A DNA stretch of 64,000 nt, taken from contig NZ_CADIKK010000022.1 in NCBI RefSeq assembly GCF_902859915.1, positions 1 to 64,000 of the forward strand, read 5' to 3'. Position 1 is the first letter of the stretch. Each line of letters opens with the position of its first letter. This document shows, one piece after another, positions 42,657 through 53,975 of this stretch. The stretch is from Paraburkholderia ultramafica. Lineage in GTDB: Bacteria; Pseudomonadota; Gammaproteobacteria; Burkholderiales; Burkholderiaceae. The notes below the pieces were generated by a model that searched no databases, had not been told where the DNA came from, and saw only the letters and a program-made list of their open reading frames with translations. A program made the translations under genes and the position numbers.

Positions 42657-43376
42657 TCACATCAGGCCTACACATATTGCGGCGGCGATCGATCCCAACA
42701 CCAGCATCGCGCCGACCGTCTTGCGCTTGTTCAACTCCGTCCAGAGCAAAACGCCGGTAAGCGACAGCAGAATGATGCTGCCCGCGAGCGTGTCGATCAG
42801 CAGCACCCAGCCGACGCTCAAACCAACGCCTTTGTGCAGATTCGTCAGCATCGCGAGGAAGGTGTTTTCGCTGCGCTTGACCGTCACATAACCATTGCCG
42901 ACCCAGTACTCGGCGGACGTGTTTTCACGCGGCGACGCGAAATTCAGTTGCCAGTGCTCAGGCTGCACGATGCTGCGCTCGCCCCACGCGACCGGATGCT
43001 CAGACTCTTTCTGCACGCGCCCCGGATTGCCGGCCAGCTGCAGTTCGCGCTTGAGCCATTTGCTCAACTCGCGCGGCGTCTGCGGCGCCGGCTGCGGCAG
43101 CGGCACCTGCAACAGCGACACTTGCGGCTCGCCGGTCGAGACTCGCAGCGGGCCGCCGCGATGATTCAGAAAGAACCCCGTGGTGCCGAACAGCAAACCC
43201 AGCGCGGCGCCCCACAAGCCGATCCAGCCATGCACTCTACGCAGCCAATTGACGAAGGTCGCGCGGCGCGAGCGCTGCTGCCGCGACTTCAGTTCACCGC
43301 TGTCGAACCGTTGCGGCTCACGCGCCACGCGGTCCTCCGCCGTCGGTTGAATGTCGATGGTCTCGGGCACGCTCAC
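42657..43376 (-). CDS. PepSY-associated membrane protein
   Basis: From the GTG at 43376 the protein has 239 residues. A membrane helix lies near residues 50-70 (WLRRVHGWIGLWGAALGLL), then a PepSY-like periplasmic part, a helix pair (WVLLIDTLAGSIILLSLTGVLLW and GAMLVLGSIAAAICVGLM). Such proteins often accompany TonB-dependent siderophore receptors and are linked to ferric reduction. The GTG overlaps the upstream stop as GTGA and follows GGAGCG, so coupled translation is likely; the frame itself is open to 43412. Confidence 0.88.
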   Translation of the reverse strand: MSVPETIDIQPTAEDRVAREPQRFDSGELKSRQQRSRRATFVNWLRRVHGWIGLWGAALGLLFGTTGFFLNHRGGPLRVSTGEPQVSLLQVPLPQPAPQTPRELSKWLKRELQLAGNPGRVQKESEHPVAWGERSIVQPEHWQLNFASPRENTSAEYWVGNGYVTVKRSENTFLAMLTNLHKGVGLSVGWVLLIDTLAGSIILLSLTGVLLWTELNKRKTVGAMLVLGSIAAAICVGLM

Positions 43377-44056
43377 GTTTCGCTCCAGGTACGCAGTAGA
43401 TTGTGATAACAACCAACGAGGCTGCGGCGTGCGGCATCGTCGGCGTGGGTGGCATTCAGACGTTGAATCGCGGTGTCCATATCGAATAGCAGCGCGCGTT
43501 GCGTGTCGCTGCGCACGAGGCTTTGCACCCAGAAGAAGCTGGCGATGCGCGCGCCGCGCGTGACCGGCGTGACCTGATGCAGACTGGTGGCCGGATAGAC
43601 GATCATGTCGCCCGCCGGCAGCTTCACCTGCTGCACGCCGTAGGTGTCTTCGATCACGAGTTCGCCGCCGTCGTATTCGTCGGGTTCGGAAAGAAACAGC
43701 GTCACCGAGACGTCGGTACGCAGCTTCACGCCGTTGGGCAGCACGCGCACCGCACCGTCGACGTGACTGCCGAACTGCATGCCGCCCTCGTAGCGATTGA
43801 ACAGCGGCGGATACACCTGGTTCGGCAACACCGCGCTGATGAACAGAGGGTGACGTTCGATCGACGCGAGAACCACGTCGCCGAGTTCGCGCGCCAACGG
43901 CGAGTGCTCGGCGATCTGCTGGTTGCGCTTGACCGGCGCGCCCTGATAACCGGCGGTCGCGCGGCCGTCCACCCAGGCGTCGCCAGCCTGCTCCAGCCGC
44001 TCGCGCACGAAGCGCAACTGTTCGGCGTCCAGTACTTTCGGAATCTGCAGCAACAT
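43373..44056 (-). CDS. PKHD-type Fe(II)/2-oxoglutarate hydroxylase (PiuC-like)
   Basis: The 227-residue protein matches PiuC, a 2-oxoglutarate-dependent dioxygenase found downstream of iron-regulated TonB receptors. The iron ligands are HVDGA (His-x-Asp) and the distal His in SLHQVTPVTRGAR, which also supplies the 2-oxoglutarate Arg. It lies 95 bp downstream of the receptor stop and overlaps the PepSY gene. Its substrate is unknown. Confidence 0.92.
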   Translation of the reverse strand: MLLQIPKVLDAEQLRFVRERLEQAGDAWVDGRATAGYQGAPVKRNQQIAEHSPLARELGDVVLASIERHPLFISAVLPNQVYPPLFNRYEGGMQFGSHVDGAVRVLPNGVKLRTDVSVTLFLSEPDEYDGGELVIEDTYGVQQVKLPAGDMIVYPATSLHQVTPVTRGARIASFFWVQSLVRSDTQRALLFDMDTAIQRLNATHADDAARRSLVGCYHNLLRTWSET

Positions 44057-44151
44057 AGTGTTTCCTTTGCGTCGGCTTATTTGCGTCGGCTTATTTGCGT
44101 CGGCTTACCGCGATCAAAACCGGTAAGCCTAACGAATCCGCCCTGCGTGTA

Positions 44152-46356
44152 TCAGAAGCGATAGTCGAACGTCGCCAGCAGCGCACGTCCGATACCCGGC
44201 ACTGAACGACCGCCGTCCGACGGAATCAGCGCGTCGAAGTACTCCTTGTTGGTCAGGTTCAGCAGGTTCAGGCGCACGTCGTATTTCTTCGCGTGATACG
44301 CGGCGGTCGCGTCCCAGCGCGTGTAGCCCGGCACCCGCACAAAGTTCGTGTTCGACGCGTAGCGCGGCGACATGTAGATCGGGCCGCCGCCGATTTCCCA
44401 ATGCGGCGTGATCGCGTAGGTGGTCCACAGCGTCAGCGTGTTGCGCGGCGTGTTGGCCGGCGTGTGCCCTTGCGTGCCGTCGAGCGCCTTGCGGATGACC
44501 GCGTCCATGTACGTATAGCCGCCGAACACCTGCCACCTGTCGGTAATGTGGCCGGTCACGCCCGCCTGGAAGCCGTCCACGCGAATGTCGCCGGAGAGTT
44601 CGTATTCGGTCGGCGAGACCCGCGTGCGCGCGTTGTCCATTTCCTGGCGGAAGAACGCGGAGTTTACTGAGATATTGCCGCCGAGCAGATCCCACTTGCC
44701 GCCGATTTCATACGACTTGGTCGATTCCGGCGCGAGGTTCTGCGTCAGGTTCGTCACCGTCAACGATTCGAGCGACGGGTTGAACGACGTGCCGTATGAC
44801 ACGTAGTACGACTGCCAGTCGGTGGGCTGATAAATCACGCCCGCGCGCACACTGGTGAAGAAGTTGGTCTGGCTCGCGTAAAGCGGCGCGGTGATCGTGT
44901 TGTGGATCTGCGCCTGGAAGCGATCCCACCGCAAACCGCCAATCACCTTCCAGTGCTGGTTGAGCGACACGGTATCGTTGACGTAGGCGGCGAGTTCATT
45001 CGCACCGGAATCGGCGTAGTTGCCGACCGTGGTAGTCACGCCCGGCGGCGTACCCATGATCGGCGGGTTCAGCATCGGCACAATCGGCAAATTGTTGCGC
45101 GTGTACGCCTGATTCGAATAGCTGTCGTGACCCACTTCGAAGCCGGCGATCAGGTCGTGCTTGAGCGGGCCGGTGTCGAACTTGTATTCGAGCATCGTGT
45201 CGTTGTAGATCGCGTGGTTCTCGATCACGCGGTCATGGCTCTGCAACTTGATGAACAGTTGCGACGGCGACAGCGTCGTGAAATTGCCATTGGTCAACGC
45301 AGTGCTCGACGACAGCGGCCCGGTCAGCACCGCCTGTGGCGCGGTTTCGCGCGCGTCGGTCGTCGAATGCGAGAACTGCGTCTGGCTGGTGAAGGTGAGC
45401 GCGTCCGAGAACTTGTGCTTGATCGCCGCGGTAAAGGTCTGAATGTCCTGGATCGTGCGGTCGCTGGTCAGGCCGTAGAAGGTGTTCCTCGGCACCGGCG
45501 ACGGAGCGCCGTTCAGCGCCTGGATGCCGTAGTCGGGCATGTCGTGGTTGTGCTGGATCAGGGCGGACAGCGTCACCTCGGTCGGCGTGCCGATCCCGAA
45601 GCGAACTTCCGGCGCGACGCCGAAGTCCTTGTTCTTCATCACGTCGCGCGTCGAACCGAGGCTCTGGCCGAATGCGTTCAGGCGAATCGCAGAGGTATCC
45701 GTCAGCTGGTGGTTCACGTCGACGCTGGTGCGGTAGCGGTCGTCGGTGCCGACCATCGCCGAGACTTCCGCGAAGTCCTTCAACTGCGCCTTCTTGCTGA
45801 CCTGATTGATCACGCCGCCCGTCGAGCCGCGGCCGAACAGCATCGACGACGGGCCGTACAGCACTTCGAGTTGTTCCAGGTCGAAGGTGTCGCGATAGTA
45901 CTGGTTGCGGTCGCGGAAGCCATCCAGATAGATATCGTTCTGCGCGGTGAAGCCGCGCAAGTTGATGTTGTTGCCGATCTGGCCGCCTTCGGCCGCGCCG
46001 ATCGTCACGCCAGGCGCATTGCGCAGCGCGTCCTGGAACGACGTGGCGCCTTGCGACGCCAGCAAGTTCCGGTTGATCACGGTGACGGTCTGCGGAATGT
46101 CGCGCAATGCGGTCGGCGTCTTCGCGCCGACACTCGATCGCTCCGCCTGGAAGTCAGGTTGTTCAGCCTGCGCCGCGACGCCGATGGTCGGCAGCGTGCC
46201 GCTGTCTGCCACTGCGTTTGCCGGTGCGTTTGCCGGTGTGCTATCGGCCGCTGGTTGCGACGCGGCTTGAGGAGCGGTCTGCGCGACAGCGGGTGTCGCA
46301 AATGGAATGGCAAAAGCTAGCGCTAACGCAGTCGCAAGCGGCGTGTGCTTAAACAT
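44152..46356 (-). CDS. TonB-dependent siderophore receptor (Fiu/PiuA-like)
   Basis: The 734-residue protein has a signal peptide (ending in PAVAQ), an N-terminal plug (residues about 85-210, TALRDIPQTVTVINRNLLASQGATSFQDAL) and a 22-strand barrel ending in ALLATFDYRF with the terminal Phe. It belongs to the catecholate siderophore receptor class. It heads a leftward three-gene operon behind a Fur-box-like site, so iron-limited expression is expected. Confidence 0.93.
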   Translation of the reverse strand: MFKHTPLATALALAFAIPFATPAVAQTAPQAASQPAADSTPANAPANAVADSGTLPTIGVAAQAEQPDFQAERSSVGAKTPTALRDIPQTVTVINRNLLASQGATSFQDALRNAPGVTIGAAEGGQIGNNINLRGFTAQNDIYLDGFRDRNQYYRDTFDLEQLEVLYGPSSMLFGRGSTGGVINQVSKKAQLKDFAEVSAMVGTDDRYRTSVDVNHQLTDTSAIRLNAFGQSLGSTRDVMKNKDFGVAPEVRFGIGTPTEVTLSALIQHNHDMPDYGIQALNGAPSPVPRNTFYGLTSDRTIQDIQTFTAAIKHKFSDALTFTSQTQFSHSTTDARETAPQAVLTGPLSSSTALTNGNFTTLSPSQLFIKLQSHDRVIENHAIYNDTMLEYKFDTGPLKHDLIAGFEVGHDSYSNQAYTRNNLPIVPMLNPPIMGTPPGVTTTVGNYADSGANELAAYVNDTVSLNQHWKVIGGLRWDRFQAQIHNTITAPLYASQTNFFTSVRAGVIYQPTDWQSYYVSYGTSFNPSLESLTVTNLTQNLAPESTKSYEIGGKWDLLGGNISVNSAFFRQEMDNARTRVSPTEYELSGDIRVDGFQAGVTGHITDRWQVFGGYTYMDAVIRKALDGTQGHTPANTPRNTLTLWTTYAITPHWEIGGGPIYMSPRYASNTNFVRVPGYTRWDATAAYHAKKYDVRLNLLNLTNKEYFDALIPSDGGRSVPGIGRALLATFDYRF

Positions 46357-46810
46357 GGAAATCCCGTCAGGTGTGCGCTTGCCAAATTCGCATGTCCGAC
46401 ATGGGATAAATGACGAAGCTGCAATTGGCTGGCTTCCGGTCGCCTTGACTGACGCAGGGATGACGGGATGGCTGGCTGGTTGTTAAATGAGAATCGCTAT
46501 CATTCCATATGCGACAAAACGCATCAATCGCGCCGCGTATTACCCCGCGTAATGAAATTATTTCAGTATTTTACTAACGTATGGATTTAGTAATTTTTAT
46601 TCCGCAGACCATACTATTTTATTACTATTTTGTAATGCAACGAGCGCTGACATCGAATACTGGTAAGCCAGCACTCCAATTGTGCGGCGATTTAAAACTT
46701 TCAATTTAATAACAACACAGCGCGTGCGCAGCCAGCATCAAATCGCGACACCGTTTATCCTTTTTGCAACACTGCATACCGCACTGTTCCGTCCATCTTC
46801 GGAGTTGACC
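46357..46810. promoter_or_regulatory. divergent, AT-rich control region
   Basis: These 454 bp separate the leftward iron receptor from the rightward aldo-keto reductase. The 46530-46680 part is unusually AT-rich for this genome. It holds the Fur-like site at 46488-46502 and presumably the promoters of both genes. Confidence 0.6.
46488..46502. promoter_or_regulatory. Fur-box-like site
   Basis: TGAGAATCGCTATCA matches the 7-1-7 Fur consensus TGATAAT-n-ATTATCA at 6 of 7 positions in the left arm and 5 of 7 in the right. It lies 132 bp upstream of the receptor start, consistent with ferric repression. This agrees with the function of the operon, but binding is not shown. Confidence 0.7.
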
Positions 46811-47806
46811 ATGCAATACCGCAAATTCGGCCGCACCGGCCTGACTGTTTCGCGTCTGTGTCTCGGCACGATGACCTTCGGCCTGCAGACCGAAGAAGAT
46901 GCCTCGCATCGCATTCTCGATACAGCGGCAGACGCCGGCGTGAACTTCATCGATACGGCCAATGTTTATCCGCTCGGCGGCGGCGAGAATATTGCCGGTC
47001 GCACGGAGGAAATTGTCGGACGCTGGCTGAAGGGCAAACGCGAGCACTTCATACTGGCGACCAAGGCAGTCGGCAAGATGGGACCCGCGCCGTGGGACGA
47101 GGGCGCGTCGCGCAAGCATCTGCTGGATGCCATCGACGCGTCGCTGCGCCGGCTCGGCACCGACTATGTGGACCTTTATCAGCTCCACTCCGACGATGCG
47201 AACACGCCGCTCGACGAAACGCTCGAAGCACTCGATGCGATCGTGCGCTCGGGGAAAGCGCGCTATATCGGCGTCTCGAACTTCCTCGCGTATCGGCTCG
47301 CGCGCGCGTTGGGACGCGCCGATGTGTTGCGCGTCGCGCGGTTCGTGTCGGTGCAGCCTCGCTATAACCTGTTGTTCCGTCAGATCGAGCGGGAGTTGCT
47401 GCCGTTGGCCGCCGAGGAGCAGTTGGCGGTGATGCCTTATAACCCGCTTGCGGGCGGCCTGCTGACAGGCAAGCACCAGTTGGATGCGACGCCGGCAACC
47501 GGTCGTTTCACCGAGACTGTCGGCAAGGCCGGCGCGATGTACCAGCAGCGGTACTGGCACAAGCGCGAGTTCGAAACGATCGAACAATTGAAAACGATCG
47601 CGGCATCGACAGGCGAGTCGTTGACGCGGATTTCTCTCGCGTGGGTGTTGGCCAATCCGCTCGTCACGTCAGCGATTATCGGCGCGAGCCGCGCGGACCA
47701 GTTGAGCGATACGCTCGCCGCGTCCGAACTGGTGCTCGACGCGCAGATCAAGACTCAACTCGACGAGGCCAGCGTGCAGTATCGGTGGGGCGACGCGGCC
47801 AGATAA
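46811..47806 (+). CDS. aldo/keto reductase
   Basis: The 331-residue protein (MQYRKFGRTGLTVSRLCLG) is an NADPH-dependent aldo/keto reductase with the catalytic Asp-Tyr-Lys-His set seen in NFIDTANVY, ATKAVG and QLHSDD. The start at 46811 follows a CGGAG site. It is divergent from the siderophore receptor. It may detoxify aldehydes or quinones; the substrate is unknown. Confidence 0.92.
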   Translation: MQYRKFGRTGLTVSRLCLGTMTFGLQTEEDASHRILDTAADAGVNFIDTANVYPLGGGENIAGRTEEIVGRWLKGKREHFILATKAVGKMGPAPWDEGASRKHLLDAIDASLRRLGTDYVDLYQLHSDDANTPLDETLEALDAIVRSGKARYIGVSNFLAYRLARALGRADVLRVARFVSVQPRYNLLFRQIERELLPLAAEEQLAVMPYNPLAGGLLTGKHQLDATPATGRFTETVGKAGAMYQQRYWHKREFETIEQLKTIAASTGESLTRISLAWVLANPLVTSAIIGASRADQLSDTLAASELVLDAQIKTQLDEASVQYRWGDAAR

Positions 47807-47886
47807 GCCGTACTCGTCTTTCGCGGCGGCTGCCAGGCCTGGCCAGGCAGCGTGGCTAGCAGCGCGCCACCGCGAAGGCAGACGCG

Positions 47887-48453
47887 TCACCGCCCATACC
47901 GCAGCACCGTGCTCGTCGCGGCAATCACGTGATCCTTGATCGCCGCGTGCAGCGCATCCCGGGTCAAGCCGGCCGGCAATGCATCGGGCGGCAGATCCAG
48001 CGCATAGACCTGCGCGACGTAGTGATGCGGAACGTCTCCAACCGGTGGACACGGCCCGTAGTAACCGGTGCCGCCAGTCCGATTCGTGCCGGCGATGCTG
48101 CCGGGCGGCGCCGCGCCGCCCGCCACGAGTCCCGTCGTCGACGGCGCGATGCCGTACTGCACCCAATGCACGATTCCCAGTCCCTTCGCGCCGTCGGGAT
48201 CGAAAAGCGTGACCGCCAAGCTCTTCGTGCCGGCGGGCGCATTGCGCCATTGAAGCGCCGGCGACAGGTTGCCGCCACCGCAATTGTTGGCGCTCGCCGC
48301 GTGGCTCGAATCCAGCGTGCCGCCGTCGGCCAAGCCCGGCGACGACACCGCGAACGCCTCCAACGCGTACACTTGCGCGCTCGCCAAAGCGAACGCCGCG
48401 CATACGCCGACAAATAGCAGGCGTCGTGCGACGCCAAAGCCGCTTCGAGTCAT
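47887..48453 (-). CDS. YbhB/YbcL-family (PEBP-like) secreted protein
   Basis: The 188-residue protein starts with an export signal (RRLLFVGVCAAFALAS) and has the PEBP ligand site (FDPDGAKGLGIVHWVQYG, GPCPPVG and HHYVAQVYALDL). PEBP-like bacterial proteins bind small anions or lipids; their job is unclear. The start at 48453 has a GGGG-containing upstream stretch; the frame extends to 48489. Confidence 0.85.
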   Translation of the reverse strand: MTRSGFGVARRLLFVGVCAAFALASAQVYALEAFAVSSPGLADGGTLDSSHAASANNCGGGNLSPALQWRNAPAGTKSLAVTLFDPDGAKGLGIVHWVQYGIAPSTTGLVAGGAAPPGSIAGTNRTGGTGYYGPCPPVGDVPHHYVAQVYALDLPPDALPAGLTRDALHAAIKDHVIAATSTVLRYGR

Positions 48454-48492
48454 CGTGAAGCACCCCTTGTCATGGACTCGCGAGTCCAACGA

Positions 48493-49305
48493 TTATTTGA
48501 ATCGCCCCGTGCGCTGATTCGCTTCCGGCAACTGCCGCGTCTCACGCAAGGACCGCGGATGCCATAGGCGCGCGCCGCCTTCAATACCGGCATCGTTCGA
48601 TACGGTCGCCACGTTCGGCGGCAAATCGATCTTCAGGCGCGCCGCGTTGCCGCCGCCGATCCACAACTTGTCGTAGTTCACCAGCGCATCCAGAATCCCG
48701 ATCACCTTCTGAACGCGCTGGTTCCAGCGTTTATTCCCCGCCTTCTCACGCGCGGCTTCGCCGATGTATTCGTCGTACGCGACGCCTTTCTTGCTAACCG
48801 GGTGATGGGCGAGTTCGAGATGTGGCATCAACTCGCCGTCGCGGAACATCGCGGTGCCGGCACCCGTGCCTAGCGTCAGCACGAATTCGAGGCCATGTCC
48901 TTCGATCGCGGCGAAGCCCTGCATCTCGGCATCGTTGATCATGCGCACCGGCACACCGCCGAGGCGCTGCGCCAACGAGTCGGCGAGCGGGATGTCGTGC
49001 CAGCCCTCAACGCCGAAGTGCGGCGCGGTCAGAATGCGGTTGTTGCGCACCACGCCCGGAAAACCGATCGACATCAGCGTGGGCGGCGCCTGTTCGACGA
49101 GCGGCGCCACCAGCTTCGCCAACGCATCCACCAACTGCTCCGGCGCGCACGGATGCGGCGTCGCCACCCGCACGCGCTCGGTTTTCATCTGACCGTCCGC
49201 ATCGATGATCGCGGCTTTCAAGCCAGTGCCGCCGACGTCGATTGCCAGAATCCGCTCGGTGCTGCCCATTACTTTCGTGTTATGTGTTGTCTTGCGTGTC
49301 GCCAC
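48493..49305 (-). CDS. ROK-family sugar kinase, polyphosphate glucokinase-like
   Basis: The 270-residue protein has the ATP/phosphate site AIDVGGTGLKAAIID, SIGFPGVV, and TLGTGAGTAMFRDGE followed by LELAHHP. It lacks the cysteine-rich ROK zinc motif, as in polyphosphate glucokinases. It probably makes glucose 6-phosphate for zwf, whose stop lies 42 bp upstream on the same strand, so the two are likely transcribed together. Confidence 0.88.
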   Translation of the reverse strand: MATRKTTHNTKVMGSTERILAIDVGGTGLKAAIIDADGQMKTERVRVATPHPCAPEQLVDALAKLVAPLVEQAPPTLMSIGFPGVVRNNRILTAPHFGVEGWHDIPLADSLAQRLGGVPVRMINDAEMQGFAAIEGHGLEFVLTLGTGAGTAMFRDGELMPHLELAHHPVSKKGVAYDEYIGEAAREKAGNKRWNQRVQKVIGILDALVNYDKLWIGGGNAARLKIDLPPNVATVSNDAGIEGGARLWHPRSLRETRQLPEANQRTGRFK

Positions 49306-49348
49306 GGTATCCCCCGATCATGTTGATGTCGATGCGCGCGTATTGACG

Positions 49349-50962
49349 TTACTTCTTCTCGACTGCGTGCTGTTTCAACGGCCGCCACGCATGACCGTTG
49401 CGCGCGAGCAGCGCGTCCGCCTCGGCGGGGCCCTCGCTGCCGGCCGCATAACCGTGCACCGGCAGCGCGCCGCCGGTTTTCGGATGCAGCACGTCGTCCA
49501 CCGCGCACCAGCTCGTTTCGATGCTATCGGCCCGTTGGAACAGCGTCTCGTCGCCGAGCATGCAGTCGTACAGCAGCGTCTCATAGCCGACGTTCGCGCG
49601 CTCCGTGAAGAAGTCGGCGTAGTCGAACGACGACTGCACCGCGCCGACCTGCATCACCGGGCCCGGCGTTTTCACATTGAAATCGAAGCTCGTGCCATGC
49701 GCGGGATCGATACGCAAGGTCAGCACATTCGGCGTGAGCGCATCGACCGGCGTATCGCGGAACAGGCGGAACGGCACCGGCTTCAATTGCACCGAGATTT
49801 CCGTGCGGCGCGCGGCCAGCCGCTTGCCGGTGCGCAGATAGAAGGGCACCCCGGCCCAGCGCCAATTCTCGACGAACACGCGGGCCGCGGCGTAGGTCTC
49901 GGTTGTGCTGCCTGGCGCAACGTTGGGTTCTTCGCGATAGCCGACGCCCGCCGGGCCCTTTTCGTATTGACCGAACACGACGTCGTCCGGCGCCAGCGGC
50001 TGGATCGCGTCGAAGACTTCGGCCTTCTTGTCGCGCACGGCTTCGGCGTCGAATGAATTGGGCGGTTCCATCGCGACCATGCCCAGCAACTGGAACAGGT
50101 GGTTCGGCAGCATGTCGCGGAACGCGCCCGTCTGCTCGTAGAACTTGCCGCGCCCTTCCACGCCGATCGTTTCCGCCGCCGAAATCTGCACGCTGTCGAT
50201 ATATTCGCGCCGCCACACCGGTTCGAACAGCGCGTTCGCGAAACGCACCGCGAGAATGCTCTGCACGGTGTCCTTGCCGAGAAAGTGATCGATGCGATAC
50301 ACCTGCGATTCTTGCGCATATGACAGGATGTGCGCGTTCAGATCGCGTGCCGACGCGAAATCGGTGCCGAACGGTTTCTCGATCACGAGGCGCCGGAAGC
50401 CGCTGCTCCCGCCACCGCCCTCCTTCAGCAAACCCGCTTTGCCGAGATGCTCGACGATCGGTTTGAAAAAGCGCGAGCCGACCGCGAGGTAGAAGATCAC
50501 GTTGCCGCCCGGCGATTGATCGAGCTTCTGCTTGAGCTTCGTAAAGGTATCGTCGGTTTCGAATTCGCCGGCCATGTATTCGAGGCGTTGCGCGACCCAG
50601 TCCCACGCCTGATCGTCGAGCTTGCCGGCGTGGAAGGTGCTGGCTTTGTCGGCGGCGAATTGCTGCAACGACTTGTGCAGATCTTCGCGCCACTCGCTGG
50701 TCTCGCGCTCGCCATGATTGACGCCGATGATTCTCATGCCGCCGTCGAGCAGGCCGTCCACCGCGAGGTTGTACAACGCGGGCATCAACAGCCGCTTCGT
50801 GAGGTCGCCGCCGGCGCCGAAGATCACCAGCGTGCAAGGTGGCGCGGGCCGCTTGCCGGGCGGCGACGCCGGCGCGTCGTGCGGACTCGCGCTGAGCTTG
50901 CAGCTCGGTGCCTGAGTGGCGGCGGGGTGGTCGGAAGCCTGGGTGTTCGGTGTAGTCGACAT
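49349..50962 (-). CDS. zwf: glucose-6-phosphate 1-dehydrogenase
   Basis: The 537-residue protein matches glucose-6-phosphate dehydrogenase: the nucleotide motif VIFGAGGDLTKRLLMPALYNL near residue 45 and the catalytic RIDHFLGKDTV, followed by EPVWRREYIDSVQISAAE. It oxidises glucose 6-phosphate to 6-phosphogluconolactone for the pentose phosphate and Entner-Doudoroff routes. I use the ATG at 50962 because homologues begin near here; the frame is open to 51037. The 40-residue proline-rich leader before the fold is unusual. Confidence 0.92.
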   Translation of the reverse strand: MSTTPNTQASDHPAATQAPSCKLSASPHDAPASPPGKRPAPPCTLVIFGAGGDLTKRLLMPALYNLAVDGLLDGGMRIIGVNHGERETSEWREDLHKSLQQFAADKASTFHAGKLDDQAWDWVAQRLEYMAGEFETDDTFTKLKQKLDQSPGGNVIFYLAVGSRFFKPIVEHLGKAGLLKEGGGGSSGFRRLVIEKPFGTDFASARDLNAHILSYAQESQVYRIDHFLGKDTVQSILAVRFANALFEPVWRREYIDSVQISAAETIGVEGRGKFYEQTGAFRDMLPNHLFQLLGMVAMEPPNSFDAEAVRDKKAEVFDAIQPLAPDDVVFGQYEKGPAGVGYREEPNVAPGSTTETYAAARVFVENWRWAGVPFYLRTGKRLAARRTEISVQLKPVPFRLFRDTPVDALTPNVLTLRIDPAHGTSFDFNVKTPGPVMQVGAVQSSFDYADFFTERANVGYETLLYDCMLGDETLFQRADSIETSWCAVDDVLHPKTGGALPVHGYAAGSEGPAEADALLARNGHAWRPLKQHAVEKK

Positions 50963-51116
50963 GGGATTCACTTGAGGAAGCCAATGGAACGGACGTGGCG
51001 GTACATCAAAGACCACGCTTGAACCCACACAGTTCAAAAACGATCACGCGGCCTGCACGGCACGCGAAGTTGTAGGGCCGCTGTAACCTCGTCGCGCGCG
51101 CGTTGGCCGTGGCGTG

Positions 51117-53924
<2,808 letters not shown>

Positions 53925-53975
53925 GACTCCGTCCTTGCGTGACGCTTGGCGGTGGGAGACACATCGTAGCGCGGT

